In this document: positions 23,901 to 31,934 of the stretch, piece by piece | Position numbering within the stretch: the stretch's first letter is position 1 | Layout of the letters: every line of letters starts with the position of its first letter | From: Selenomonas sp. ND2010 | GTDB taxonomy: Bacteria; Bacillota; Negativicutes; Selenomonadales; Selenomonadaceae | Direction: 5' to 3' | DNA length: 39,673 nt | Assembly (NCBI RefSeq): GCF_000702005.1 | Contig: NZ_JNKI01000024.1 | Coordinates: 1-39,673 of the forward strand | The notes under the pieces: model-generated | Database searches by the model: none | What the model was told of the DNA's origin: nothing | The model's input: only the letters and a program-made list of their open reading frames with translations | Translations under genes and position numbers: made by a program

Positions 23901-24406
23901 GCACCAACGGCACCAGCAGGCGTTGCCACAGCGGCTTTTGGCGCCTCAGCCTGAGCTCCCCCCTGCCCTTCATAGCTCACCTTTGTCTCGTGGGTCACGC
24001 TGTCATACGTGAACGTAACTTCGGTATCCTTGGTGAGCTTCAGCTTCATATTGGCACCATCAGAAGCCCCATCGGCGCCGTAATTCTCACTCCAACTGCC
24101 GCCGATGGCAATCTTGTATTCATAATTGCCTTTGGGCAGTTTGCCCTTATATTCGTAAAGCCCTTTGCCGATTGGCGTCATCTTCGTCTTGCCATCAGCT
24201 GGTGCCCAATCCGTACCAGCACCGAACTTCGTCTGTACCGTGCCGACGAGCACGACATCCGTCGGTCCTACTGCAGCGGCCGCTTCCGCCACGGAAATCG
24301 AAAAGGCCGTCGGCATCATATCCGCCGGAGCCACAAAGGGAGCGGCCATAAGGCTAAGCGTCAGCGACACGCCCACTGCCCTGCCTAAGAGTTGCTTGCG
24401 ATTCAT
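20927..24406 (-). CDS. Secreted multi-domain GH13 alpha-amylase/pullulanase-type enzyme
   Basis: This is a 1159-residue exported alpha-glucan hydrolase. After a signal region (1 to about 45) come three X25-type beta modules like those of bacterial pullulanases: about 48-148, 170-268 and 280-378. Each has a DVVLVG(T/S)-like start and a GGSW..NYG.(D/N)G core. A partial fourth module (about 390-460) and an Ig-like domain (about 470-600) follow. The GH13 barrel has region I MDGVYNH, nucleophile D883 (GWRLDVAKEV), acid/base E916 (LLGEIWQD) and D981 (NIVDSHDTAR), all intact. A beta domain ends the protein. The start at 24406 follows AAAGGAGC by about nine bases. It is downstream of the SLH porin, so secreted starch breakdown is likely coupled to uptake. 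Alpha-1,4 versus alpha-1,6 preference is undecided. Confidence 0.93.
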   Translation of the reverse strand: MNRKQLLGRAVGVSLTLSLMAAPFVAPADMMPTAFSISVAEAAAAVGPTDVVLVGTVQTKFGAGTDWAPADGKTKMTPIGKGLYEYKGKLPKGNYEYKIAIGGSWSENYGADGASDGANMKLKLTKDTEVTFTYDSVTHETKVSYEGQGGAQAEAPKAAVATPAGAVGAQDVVLVGSLQSALGAAKDWDPSDAKTIMKADGKGHRVFTGKLKAGNYDFKVAQGGSWDVNYGKDGQPNGGNIALRLAADHEVTFSYDEKTHAISYDYEGKAAEQAKFANQREIVLCGDLQTLGGAAAKWAPSDMATKMTAGDHGFYTFTIKNMPAGTYNYKIAINGSWAENYGLNGIADGANVSLTLDKPETVTFYYNDKTHRIADSHNYKMLNASELPKLSGIAGVADGTMYDLMLSGLYQTEAKVAAGNYTVKVSQAGQAPITQAVHIAKTTNVTFYYDAAKKRIIADDGSIRADKVVHDSWNKEERSPWGAVEEGTPITLKIRTGAGDVESAKIMVTKAAMTAKGGDEYNPDYDSGTTTYYSMKKIGTKNGQDIWQGSFTPKDYGIYGYKFVLNDTKEYGDDTKTGGTGELKLAGTKYFQVTAYKKGFETPGWAKEAVCYQIFPDRFFNGDTANDNARDTARGTQPIQHRSWNTPPANGGAGALDGDKWDCNDFYGGDLAGITKKLDYLKGLGITAIYVNPIYAASSNHRYDARDYDAVDPFLGNFRDLQKLADEMKKRGMHLIMDGVYNHVGDDSIYFDRYGKYKTVGAYEYWSRIYDLQNSKGLSLDAAKAEAKKQLEAEGQVFSPYHWENWFDIKNTKSHDEMGDKYAYHDWQSFSSLAPFRDKDYPGYDKTTPDHTDLGDYLLYGRNGDKGVILKWFDYGLSGWRLDVAKEVPPGFWAKTREAVKAVKTQNGDTPLLLGEIWQDGSQFFMGDSMDSVMNYKLSDTLMHFVMGGKAQDTDDVLMQLRQNYPQEALYNLMNIVDSHDTARAIYTYGGGKDGVTQAQKSDFDYKLGKSRLKMAVAFEMGYPGMPTVYYGDEAGQFGSKDPDCRRTFPWGKEDKDLQNFYKKAITARNKNKNVFALGDLDTLMAKDNIYAYQRKAVDGSGKVGVVALNNGKAQQVTLKVAAADGTVLKDQLTGIKATVKNGEISFHLGENQAVMMVN

Positions 24407-24430
24407 ATTGACATAGCTCCTTTCATAGGA

Positions 24431-24465
24431 CACGAAGGCCTCCTCCCGAGGAGAATGCCTTCGTG
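24431..24465 (-). terminator. Hairpin between porin and amylase genes
   Basis: CACGAAGGC pairs with GCCTTCGTG, and inside it CTCCT pairs with AGGAG around CCCG. There is no U-run, and the amylase ribosome site follows immediately. It is more likely a stabiliser or attenuator between two genes of one transcript than a full stop. Confidence 0.6.
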
Positions 24466-24490
24466 CTTTACTATTTATGCTGTCAAAGAA

Positions 24491-26020
24491 TTAGAAATGG
24501 AAATCGAGCATGCTGCGCAGGATGTGGCGTTTGACCGGATTGTTCCAGGTAATCTGCTCGGAAAGATGCGGTGCCCATAGCGTTTCCCACTCAACATTGT
24601 GCGCCGGTACACACTTGAAGCCGAAGTACCAGCCGCGGACACCGTTCGTGAAGGTCGGTTCACGCGTAGACCACTCATCATCATGGCCAAGGTCGGCAAA
24701 GGCACCGAGGTTTACATATTTCGCATAGAGTCCATAGCTGCCAACACGGTTGAGATCTGTCCCTTTATACTCTGCTTTGAAGGCCCAGTCGCGGTCGCCA
24801 TGGCCATAGTTTTCATCCTGTTTCGTAAACGCATGGACATAAGAGCCCGTCAGGGTAACGTCCTTCAACGGCTTTACGCTGATATCGGCATTGACGAAGC
24901 CCGACGTATCATACCAGTAGCCATTGCCGCCACCGTTCTTATCGAATTTATTGCCAACGATGTGGGTATAGCCAACATTGGCATTGATATATTTGCCCAG
25001 CGGTCCCCAGAAGTCAAGTGTTGCATTGACTGGAGCGCGCCGTGCGTGAACTTCCGTCTCTTTATACGTGTAATTGTCAGCACCATCGTCCTCAAAAATC
25101 GGCGTAAACGTCGAGCAATCCGAGGAAGATTTCCAATACTGGGCACTGAGCCACCAGCCATGACCATGCTCAATCGGATGATACGTCGCAATGCCATCGA
25201 CCTGGCCACCTAAGAGCAGGTTCTGCATGCCGATGCCGTTCCATTTGCGGCCGATATTCGTATACCAGTCATGCTTGGGGCCGAGCTGCAGTTCCACCCA
25301 AATGTTGCTGATTTCACCATTATGGTTGGTATCCATATCCGGCATATCGCGGAGCTCGCCCGTGACCGGTACATGGATTTTATGCAATTTCCCCGATGGA
25401 TCTGCGGCTACTGCATCTTTCATAACATACTCGCGGTCACGATAGCGGGCATTCTTTTCCACCGAGAAACGTGCCGTAGCATGCGGATTGATTTTCATCG
25501 AACCTTCCAGATCCATATAGAAGCGGTTGTTGTAGTCGCCGTTCTTTTCCGTATTCCAAGCTCTGGCATCATTCTTCAGGCCATTGTCATCACCGACCTG
25601 TACCCGTGCCAGGCCCCAAACCTTGAATTTATCCGTTTTGGCCTGCAACTCTTTTATCTGTTTGTCATGCGCATCCACGCGCTTGTTAAGCGTGCTGAGC
25701 TCGTCCGCATACTCCGCCGAGAGTTTATCGAGAACGGCTTTGTCACCATAGCTTACCGTGCTGCCGTTGCATTTTTGCATGGCTTTGGCTACGACGCTGG
25801 CCATCTCATAGCGCGTCATCGAACGGCCGCCCTGGAAGGTGGAATCGCCCATGCCATCGATTACGCCCTCTTTGGCGAGGTAATCCAGTGCTTCATAAGA
25901 CCAGTGATTTTTCGGCACATCGCTGAAACTATCCGCAGTTGCTGCCATTGCCGTGGCACTAAAACCAGTGCTGAGGGTGAGTCCTGTGAGGATTGCCAAA
26001 GCTTTTTTGTTGAGTCGCAT
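24491..26020 (-). CDS. Outer-membrane porin with SLH domain (OmpM type)
   Basis: This 509-residue outer-membrane protein has a signal peptide (MRLNKKALAILTGLTLSTGF...AMA) and one S-layer-homology domain (about 28-80; FSDVPKNHWSYEALDYLAKE, with TRYEMASVVAKAM). A short coiled-coil segment (about 95-128) leads into a beta-barrel rich in alternating aromatic strands, ending in phenylalanine (MLDFHF), as outer-membrane barrels do. In Negativicutes, SLH porins tie the outer membrane to peptidoglycan carrying polyamines and act as diffusion channels. GGAAG precedes the start by about ten bases. It is directly upstream of the amylase on the same strand, which suggests a role in passing maltodextrins. 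The specificity is inference. Confidence 0.92.
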   Translation of the reverse strand: MRLNKKALAILTGLTLSTGFSATAMAATADSFSDVPKNHWSYEALDYLAKEGVIDGMGDSTFQGGRSMTRYEMASVVAKAMQKCNGSTVSYGDKAVLDKLSAEYADELSTLNKRVDAHDKQIKELQAKTDKFKVWGLARVQVGDDNGLKNDARAWNTEKNGDYNNRFYMDLEGSMKINPHATARFSVEKNARYRDREYVMKDAVAADPSGKLHKIHVPVTGELRDMPDMDTNHNGEISNIWVELQLGPKHDWYTNIGRKWNGIGMQNLLLGGQVDGIATYHPIEHGHGWWLSAQYWKSSSDCSTFTPIFEDDGADNYTYKETEVHARRAPVNATLDFWGPLGKYINANVGYTHIVGNKFDKNGGGNGYWYDTSGFVNADISVKPLKDVTLTGSYVHAFTKQDENYGHGDRDWAFKAEYKGTDLNRVGSYGLYAKYVNLGAFADLGHDDEWSTREPTFTNGVRGWYFGFKCVPAHNVEWETLWAPHLSEQITWNNPVKRHILRSMLDFHF

Positions 26021-26059
26021 TTTCCAAAACTTCCTTTCCCTTTGTTTAGCTTTATCAGT

Positions 26060-26089
26060 ATTATCTGTTTCCGCTAAACATTCTCACAA
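26060..26089 (-). promoter_or_regulatory. Possible promoter of the porin-amylase unit
   Basis: The minus strand has TTGTGA (26084-26089), an 18-bp spacer and GATAAT (26060-26065), about 40 bases before the porin start. The match is moderate. No operator is recognised. The rest of 26090-26284 holds only the hairpin at 26216-26248. Confidence 0.4.
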
Positions 26090-26215
26090 TTTACCTTATA
26101 TGAGAAGAGATTTCCGTATCTATCCATGTTCCGATATGAAAATCTCTACACATATTCATCTGTTTATGTATGATGTCAGAATGATACCGCTGGGCATATT
26201 CTGTTGTCATCGGGA

Positions 26216-26248
26216 ATGCCACATCGCAAGGGGATTGCGTTGCGGCAT
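26216..26248 (-). terminator. Hairpin after the HAD phosphatase gene
   Basis: Arms 26216-26229 and 26235-26248 (ATGCC...CGCAA with TTGCG...GGCAT) pair at most positions around a 5-base loop. No U-run follows, so termination strength is uncertain. Confidence 0.45.
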
Positions 26249-26284
26249 CCATTGAGGAAATAGGGTTTATGTTCCTGGGGGAAA

Positions 26285-27058
26285 TTAAATATTCGCTTCC
26301 AACATGGCACCGACACCAGCATACGCCTTTTGGGCGCGTGCTTTAATGGCATCACGGGCCGTGTCTACGGTAAAACCATGGAAAGCTTCTATCATGGGCA
26401 GGTCGTTGATTTCATCACCAATGGTGCAAATCTCCGCGCAGTCCCAACCCATGAGTTCTAACATCTTGCGAATTCCCTGTTCCTTGCTGATTCCCTTTGG
26501 GGTAACGTCAAGGCTGCAGCGGTTCGGATAGGCATGAATCACATCGCCATAACGGGCGTTGAGGATTTCTCCCACCTCTGCGGCTTCACTGGCCTCCGGA
26601 TAACCCAGGGAAAATTGATGGATCTGTGGCAGGCTCATGATGTCCTGCTCCGTAATCGTTTTTATCGTGAAATCCCACTGCTTCGCTTCCCGCGAAATCC
26701 ACGAGCCTTCGCGCTCATGGTAAAGATACGTCGTATCGGCTGCGGAAAAAGCGAAATGAAACGAGCGGCGTACACCTGGCTCCTTAACCATCTCCGCCAA
26801 GGTCCGATGGGGAATCTCGCCCTGCCAGAGCGGCGTGCCATCCGCTCGGCAGATAAGGCCACCATTGTTGCAGACAGCGTAGTCCGATTCGATACCATAA
26901 AACTTCAGCTGCGGAGCAAGCATGCCATAGTCACGACCGGTGACTACGCCAAACTTGTTGCCAGCCGCCCGCCAGCGGCGGATTCCTTCCACATCAGCTT
27001 TAGCAATCACTTCATTGCGGAACAGCGTTCCATCGTAATCACTGGCGGCAATCTTCAT
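26285..27058 (-). CDS. Cof-type HAD-superfamily phosphatase
   Basis: This 257-residue cytoplasmic phosphatase is of the HAD class with a large cap. The nucleophile motif is SDYDGTLF (D7, D9), the lysine-bearing and C-terminal metal-binding motifs are GDEINDLPMIEAF and the preceding KGISKEQGIRK. Members dephosphorylate sugar phosphates or nucleotides. Its ATG overlaps the alpha-glucosidase stop by four bases (ATGA) with GGAGGAGAG upstream, so the two are translationally coupled. In this setting a role in removing phosphate from a PTS-imported disaccharide is attractive, by analogy with the maltose-6'-phosphatase step of Enterococcus. That is inference from position, not from the protein itself. 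A longer frame from 27097 is rejected. Confidence 0.85.
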   Translation of the reverse strand: MKIAASDYDGTLFRNEVIAKADVEGIRRWRAAGNKFGVVTGRDYGMLAPQLKFYGIESDYAVCNNGGLICRADGTPLWQGEIPHRTLAEMVKEPGVRRSFHFAFSAADTTYLYHEREGSWISREAKQWDFTIKTITEQDIMSLPQIHQFSLGYPEASEAAEVGEILNARYGDVIHAYPNRCSLDVTPKGISKEQGIRKMLELMGWDCAEICTIGDEINDLPMIEAFHGFTVDTARDAIKARAQKAYAGVGAMLEANI

Positions 27059-28758
27059 TTCTCCTCTCCTCCTTTCGCATTTTCCATTAGATAACAAACG
27101 GCCTCATAAGGTCTTAGAACGCCCTTGGCACTGCCCTCTTGCGAGGATACCAAAAGTTCTGCACCGGCTAATTTTTTCGCATCATAGACGACTTCGTAAC
27201 TGCTGAAATTGGCCAAGGTCACCGTTTGCCGGCAACCGAAGCGGCGGCGAAATGCATAGACGTCGGGATTGTCCGGCAAAAGCTCCGTATAGTCGCCCTG
27301 CTGCAGGACCCCGGCTGCATCGCCAGCCTCTCGGATACGAGCCAATTTGCGGTAGTACAGCAGCGGCGAAGTTTCATCCAGTGCTTCACTTTCCACGCAA
27401 CAGTTCCGATAATCGTCATGCACCGGCAGCCAAGGCTTTCCTTTGGTGAAGCCAGCCTGACGCCCTTTGGTCCACTGCATCGGCGTCCGGGCATTGTCGC
27501 GGCTGTACCGATGGATGACTTTCAGTGCCTCATGAGGAGTCATCCCCTCCTTCAAGGCCAATTCATACTGCCCGTGGGAGGAAATATCGTTATAGGCTTC
27601 AATCGTATCCCAAGCGACATTATCCATGCCCAGTTCCTGACCTTCATAGAGGAACGGCGTTCCCCGGAGCGTAAACAGAACCGTTGCGAGCATCTTGGAC
27701 GTAATCTTCGGGTCCGAATCATCGGGGAAGAAATGCCGCACACTACGGAACTGGTCGTGATTCTCGAAGAAAATCGGATACCAGCCATTATCTGCCGTAG
27801 CCTGCTGGCTGGCCGAAAGGACCTCCTTGAGCTTTTTCACGAGTTCTGGCTTCCAGCCCGTAGCATGGCACCAAAGCTCGCCATCGGGAAACTCCAGATT
27901 CGTATGGCTGAACTCAAAGAGCATATCAAAAGCGCCCTTTTCCCCCACCCAGTCCTTGAGTTCCTCCGGCTCAACGCCATTGGCCTCCGCCACGGTAAAG
28001 ATATCGTGCCCATCAAAGACCTCACGGCGGAATTCATGCAGGAAATCCAGGATGCCCGGCGTATCGGCAATCATCGAGTGAATGCTGACCATACCGTCGG
28101 CACTATCCGGTTCTCCATCGAGAAATTCCTGCGGCTTTTTGATGTAGACAATCGCATCGATGCGGAAACCACCTACGCCCTTGTCGAGCCAAAAGTTTGC
28201 CGCTTCGTAAAGTGCCTGCCGTACCGCAGGATTTTCCCAGTTGAGATCTGGCTGTGCTTCGGCAAAGGTATGCAGGTAATACTGCTGCCGCTCCTCGCAC
28301 CAAGTCCAGGCACTGCCGCCAAAAATCGAGCGCCAGTTGGTCGGTGCCGAGCCATCCGGCCTAGCATCACGCCAGATATACCAGTCCGCCTTGGCATTAT
28401 CCCGGCTGGACTTTGATTCTTCAAACCATTTGTGTTTATCGGATGTGTGGTTATAGACCAAATCCATGACAATGCGGATATTGCGCTTTTTGGCTTCAGC
28501 AATGAGCTCTTCCATATCCTCCATCGTGCCATAAGATGGGTCAATCGTGGTGTAATCGGCAATATCGTAACCATTGTCTACCATCGGCGACGGGTACACG
28601 GGGGTGAGCCAAACGGCTCCGACCCCCAATGTCTTTAAATAATCCAGCCGCTTGGTGACGCCGGGGATATCGCCCTGGCCGCTGCCGGTAGTATCCAAAA
28701 AACTTTTGGGATAGATTTGGTATACTACCGTTTTCTGCCACCATTTCATGTCTTTCAT
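27055..28758 (-). CDS. Cytoplasmic GH13 alpha-glucosidase
   Basis: This 567-residue GH13 enzyme of the oligosaccharide-hydrolase group (oligo-1,6-glucosidase, alpha-glucosidase, trehalose-6-phosphate hydrolase) has no signal peptide. Catalytic residues are D201 (GFRIDAIVYI), E258 (FTVAEANGV) and D335 (FFENHDQFRS). The residue after the nucleophile is alanine; in this group valine there goes with alpha-1,6 and smaller residues such as alanine or threonine with alpha-1,4 cleavage. Maltose or maltodextrin is therefore favoured over isomaltose. It lies 22 bases after the alpha-glucoside PTS gene and overlaps the phosphatase gene. AGGAAGG lies nine bases before the start; ATG at 28749 is an alternative. 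A phosphorylated substrate cannot be excluded. Confidence 0.9.
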   Translation of the reverse strand: MKDMKWWQKTVVYQIYPKSFLDTTGSGQGDIPGVTKRLDYLKTLGVGAVWLTPVYPSPMVDNGYDIADYTTIDPSYGTMEDMEELIAEAKKRNIRIVMDLVYNHTSDKHKWFEESKSSRDNAKADWYIWRDARPDGSAPTNWRSIFGGSAWTWCEERQQYYLHTFAEAQPDLNWENPAVRQALYEAANFWLDKGVGGFRIDAIVYIKKPQEFLDGEPDSADGMVSIHSMIADTPGILDFLHEFRREVFDGHDIFTVAEANGVEPEELKDWVGEKGAFDMLFEFSHTNLEFPDGELWCHATGWKPELVKKLKEVLSASQQATADNGWYPIFFENHDQFRSVRHFFPDDSDPKITSKMLATVLFTLRGTPFLYEGQELGMDNVAWDTIEAYNDISSHGQYELALKEGMTPHEALKVIHRYSRDNARTPMQWTKGRQAGFTKGKPWLPVHDDYRNCCVESEALDETSPLLYYRKLARIREAGDAAGVLQQGDYTELLPDNPDVYAFRRRFGCRQTVTLANFSSYEVVYDAKKLAGAELLVSSQEGSAKGVLRPYEAVCYLMENAKGGEEK

Positions 28759-28780
28759 GATATCGTACCTTCCTAGGGGA

Positions 28781-30892
28781 TTAGAACGTCAGAATCGGCG
28801 TTTCATCAGCGGTAACCTGCTGATCCGGCTGTTTCTTCATCTGCGGATAATCACTGGAGTTCGTGACCGCCATGATAACCGTCGTCTGATAGCCAGCCTC
28901 CTTGATTACCTGTGGATCAAACTTGATGAGCGGATCACCGGCTTTGACCTTCACGCCCTGCTTCGTGAGCAGCTGGAAGCCACGGCCGTTGAGTTTTACC
29001 GTATCAATGCCGATATGAATCAAAAGCTCAGCACCGTTGTCCAGGCGAAGGCCGATTGCATGGAGGCTTTCTTCCATGACCATCGTGACTTCCGCATCAG
29101 CCGGCGCAACAACCGTATCCCCAGTTGGTTCGATTGCCACGCCATCGCCCATCATCTTCTGGGAAAACATATCGTCGTTGACCTCACTCATATCGATGAG
29201 ATCGCCCGAAATGCAGGCATTGAGTTTCATCGCCAGATTCGCCATCGTCGGCGTTTTGATAGTCTTTTCTTCCGGCTGCTCGCTGATTGCCTCGCCTTTG
29301 AGCAATGCATCGAAATAACCGCGGACCTGAGGAACCGAAAGGCCAACGATGACCTGAATGGCATGACCGTTCTTGACCAGGCCAAACGCACCAGCCTTCG
29401 TGAACTTGGATACTGGTTTTACTTTATCCGGATCGGCAACGGTCACGCGCAGGCGCGTTGCACAGTTGGTGACTTCCTTGATATTTTCCGGTCCGCCCAG
29501 GCAATCCAGGAATACCTTGGCTTTAATCGCCAGAGCATTACCAGCCAGGCCCATATCTTCCATTTCCTTCTTGGCCTTGTACTCGTCCTTGGAAAAGAGT
29601 TTATCTTCCACATCATCAGCCGTACGGCCCGGCGTTGCATAATCGAACTTCAAAATCATGAAGCGGAATACCACAAAATAAATTGCGGTGAAGCAGAGGC
29701 CAATGCCAATCTGCATGATGTACGTACCCGAATGATACGGGAACAGCGGAATCCAGTTCTGCACGAAGCAGTCGATGAGACCGCCGCCAAAGTTACCGGC
29801 CAGGCCAAAGAAGTACAGCGTAGCCGAAAGGGTTGCGGCCAGCAGCGAATGAACGAGATAGAGAAGCGGTGCTACAAACAGGAATGTGAATTCCAGCGGT
29901 TCCGTGATACCGCAAAGGACAGCCGTAATCGTCGCCGGAATCAACAGCGCAGCTGTCTTCTTTTTCTTTTCCGGTTTCGCACACATATACATAGCCAGTG
30001 CAGCGCCCGGCAAACCGAAGACCTTGGCACTGCCATGCAGGGCAAAGCCGCCCTCCGGGAACATTTCTTTCAAGCTATGTGCGCTCGTAGCAAAATCGTT
30101 GAGGTGCTGGAGCCAATACTGCTGGATACCGCCATCGCAGACAGCCGGTCCAAAGATAAACGGCAGATAAATAAAGTGGTGCAAACCAGCCGGCAGCAAA
30201 ATTCGCTCCGAGAAGGTGTAGGCCCAAACTCCGACGATCCCGCTCGACTTCAGGAAGTCCTGGAAGTTCATGATACCGTGCTGGATAGCCGGCCAAACGA
30301 CACAGAAGAGCAGGGACAGCGGCAGCATCACCGCAAAACCAACGGCTACGACAAAGGCCGGTCCCTTGAAAATTCCGAGCCAGTCGGGGATATCCGTATC
30401 ATAGAAACGGTTGTGGAGCCAAGCCGTCACACAAGCGATAAAGATAGCTCCGAGCATGCCCATATCGAGCGTCTTGATGTTGGCGATCATAGCCAGCCCT
30501 GTACCAGCGCCAGCGTTCTGACTGTAATCCACCCCGAAGAACGCACCGTTTAGCGTTAAGATACCGGAAATGAAGTAGTTGAAAATCATGTAGATCACGA
30601 AGGATTCCATCGCACAACGTGCTGGTTCTTTCTTCGCAAAACCAATCGGCACCGCGATGGCAAAGAGGATTGGCATCTGGGAAAACACCGTCCAGGCGCC
30701 CTGTTCCACCACGAACCAGAAGTCATACCAGAGTGTTCCTTTAGCAGCCAGGCTGCCAAGCAAGCCTTCGTTCTTACAAACGATCGATACGGCTACCATG
30801 ATACCGAAGAATGCGAACAGAATGACCGGCGTATACATCGCGCCGCCAAACCGCTGCATCCCTTGCATGATGCGGTCTTTACTCAAGGACAT
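28781..30892 (-). CDS. Alpha-glucoside/maltose PTS permease EIICBA
   Basis: This 703-residue fused PTS permease imports and phosphorylates a sugar. The membrane IIC domain (about 1-430) resembles the alpha-glucoside/maltose/glucose family, with GITEPLEFTFLF and LPAGLHHFIYLPFIFGP. The IIB domain carries the phospho-cysteine C477 (TNCATRLRVTV), and a glucose-type IIA domain has the phospho-histidine H626 (AELLIHIGIDTVKLNG). All three domains are intact. GGGAGGG precedes the start by eight bases. It heads the gene set with alpha-glucosidase and HAD phosphatase, with an RpiR regulator upstream. The neighbours point to maltose or a related alpha-glucoside as substrate; glucose or trehalose remains possible. 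Confidence 0.92.
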   Translation of the reverse strand: MSLSKDRIMQGMQRFGGAMYTPVILFAFFGIMVAVSIVCKNEGLLGSLAAKGTLWYDFWFVVEQGAWTVFSQMPILFAIAVPIGFAKKEPARCAMESFVIYMIFNYFISGILTLNGAFFGVDYSQNAGAGTGLAMIANIKTLDMGMLGAIFIACVTAWLHNRFYDTDIPDWLGIFKGPAFVVAVGFAVMLPLSLLFCVVWPAIQHGIMNFQDFLKSSGIVGVWAYTFSERILLPAGLHHFIYLPFIFGPAVCDGGIQQYWLQHLNDFATSAHSLKEMFPEGGFALHGSAKVFGLPGAALAMYMCAKPEKKKKTAALLIPATITAVLCGITEPLEFTFLFVAPLLYLVHSLLAATLSATLYFFGLAGNFGGGLIDCFVQNWIPLFPYHSGTYIMQIGIGLCFTAIYFVVFRFMILKFDYATPGRTADDVEDKLFSKDEYKAKKEMEDMGLAGNALAIKAKVFLDCLGGPENIKEVTNCATRLRVTVADPDKVKPVSKFTKAGAFGLVKNGHAIQVIVGLSVPQVRGYFDALLKGEAISEQPEEKTIKTPTMANLAMKLNACISGDLIDMSEVNDDMFSQKMMGDGVAIEPTGDTVVAPADAEVTMVMEESLHAIGLRLDNGAELLIHIGIDTVKLNGRGFQLLTKQGVKVKAGDPLIKFDPQVIKEAGYQTTVIMAVTNSSDYPQMKKQPDQQVTADETPILTF

Positions 30893-31015
30893 TTCTTATA
30901 CCCTCCCATTTATCTGTCTTGAATCAATAAAAGGATTGCTACCAAACATTCGGATGTGTTGGCGTCCTGCCCTGTACATCCTGTAAGATATCTTGTAACC
31001 CAAGAATACAAAAAA

Positions 31016-31046
31016 AAGACCGCGAACGCAATAGGTTCGCGGCCTT
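31016..31046 (-). terminator. Terminator after rpiR-type regulator / leader terminator of the PTS genes
   Basis: CCGCGAAC (31020-31027) pairs with GTTCGCGG (31035-31042), with weaker outer pairs. Seven T residues follow on the minus strand. It lies 124 bases before the PTS start, between the twin palindromes and the PTS gene. Confidence 0.85.
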
Positions 31047-31067
31047 TCGGCATTTTACCCCCACGCC

Positions 31068-31099
31068 GTACCTTGGTACATTTCCTGTACTTTGGTACA
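31068..31099. promoter_or_regulatory. Twin GTACC-type palindromes, candidate operators
   Basis: GTACCTTGGTAC (31068-31079, perfect palindrome) and TGTACTTTGGTACA (31086-31099, 5-bp arms) share GTACyTTGGTACA in the same orientation, with centres 19 bp apart. They lie between the regulator's stop codon and its terminator, upstream of the PTS genes. Binding by the neighbouring RpiR regulator is likely but unproven. Confidence 0.6.
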
Positions 31100-31119
31100 C
31101 GCCCTTATCCACACTGGAA

Positions 31120-31908
31120 TCACGGGGTGTCCAGCGAGCGCCGTTCCAAACTTTCACAGTAAATCCGGTACTTGACGTACCAGATTTCCACCAGCATGAA
31201 ATACGGCATCATCGACTGGAACGCCGTATGCTCATCATCGTTATCGTAAATCTGAAACCGAGCTGGCGAAACGTAAAGATTGACCGTAGAAAGGCTGGCC
31301 AAGGTGTTGTCATGAAGTTTCGTAATCGATATCAACGGCAGTTCACGAATCTGCAGCTGACGGGCAAAATCCACCACAGCCGGAGTCTCTCCCGATAAAG
31401 AGACAAAAATAAACAAATCATCCTTCGTGGCATTGCGTATTACCGAACGGAACTCCTCACCCCCCCGAATCTCGTAAATCAGCACATTGTCGTAGAAAAA
31501 AAGGCGCTTCAATTCCTGTACCACATTGCTCTGCACATAGCCAGAAGCAAAGGCATAGACGCGGTTTGCCTCACGGATCAGCCGGCTGGCACTATCAAAA
31601 TTGCGGGCAAAGATTTTTTCCCCGGTCTGATTGTAGAACGCCTGCATATCCTGTAACACATCTTCATGGTAAAAAGATTTGGCCGGTTCCTCCATCTTCA
31701 TAACCGCCTTCAGTTCACCAAAGCCATCAAACCCCAGCTTTTGCGCAAAACGGACAATCGTCGTGCTCGACACCGCACAGACTCTCGCCAGCTCATGAAT
31801 CGAAATATGACAGGCCTGCCTGCGGTGCTGGAGAATATACTTCCATATAGCCATATCCGTCTCGTTCAAGTCTTTTCTATGACGGTTGATGATTTCTTCC
31901 AATCTCAT
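31120..31908 (-). CDS. RpiR-family transcriptional regulator
   Basis: This 262-residue sugar-phosphate-responsive regulator has an N-terminal helix-turn-helix domain (about 1-78; ISIHELARVCAVSSTTIVRFAQKLGFDGFGELK) and a C-terminal SIS domain (about 105-240; VYAFASGYVQSNVVQELKRL and LFIFVSLSGETPAVVDFARQ) that binds phosphosugars. The start is ATG 31908: GGGGGA sits seven bases upstream, and the earlier ATG at 31923 lies inside that site. It is on the same strand and just upstream of the alpha-glucoside PTS genes. RpiR members of this kind (GlvR/MalR type) control such operons, so local control is likely, through the twin palindromes. Activator or repressor action is undecided. Confidence 0.9.
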   Translation of the reverse strand: MRLEEIINRHRKDLNETDMAIWKYILQHRRQACHISIHELARVCAVSSTTIVRFAQKLGFDGFGELKAVMKMEEPAKSFYHEDVLQDMQAFYNQTGEKIFARNFDSASRLIREANRVYAFASGYVQSNVVQELKRLFFYDNVLIYEIRGGEEFRSVIRNATKDDLFIFVSLSGETPAVVDFARQLQIRELPLISITKLHDNTLASLSTVNLYVSPARFQIYDNDDEHTAFQSMMPYFMLVEIWYVKYRIYCESLERRSLDTP

Positions 31909-31934
31909 CGCCGATTCCCCCATTCACGGAATCA

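Noticed and set aside
28748-30553. 601-codon open frame opposite the PTS permease
   Set aside because: It is antisense to intact IIC, IIB and IIA domains. The translation is low in structure and unlike known proteins.
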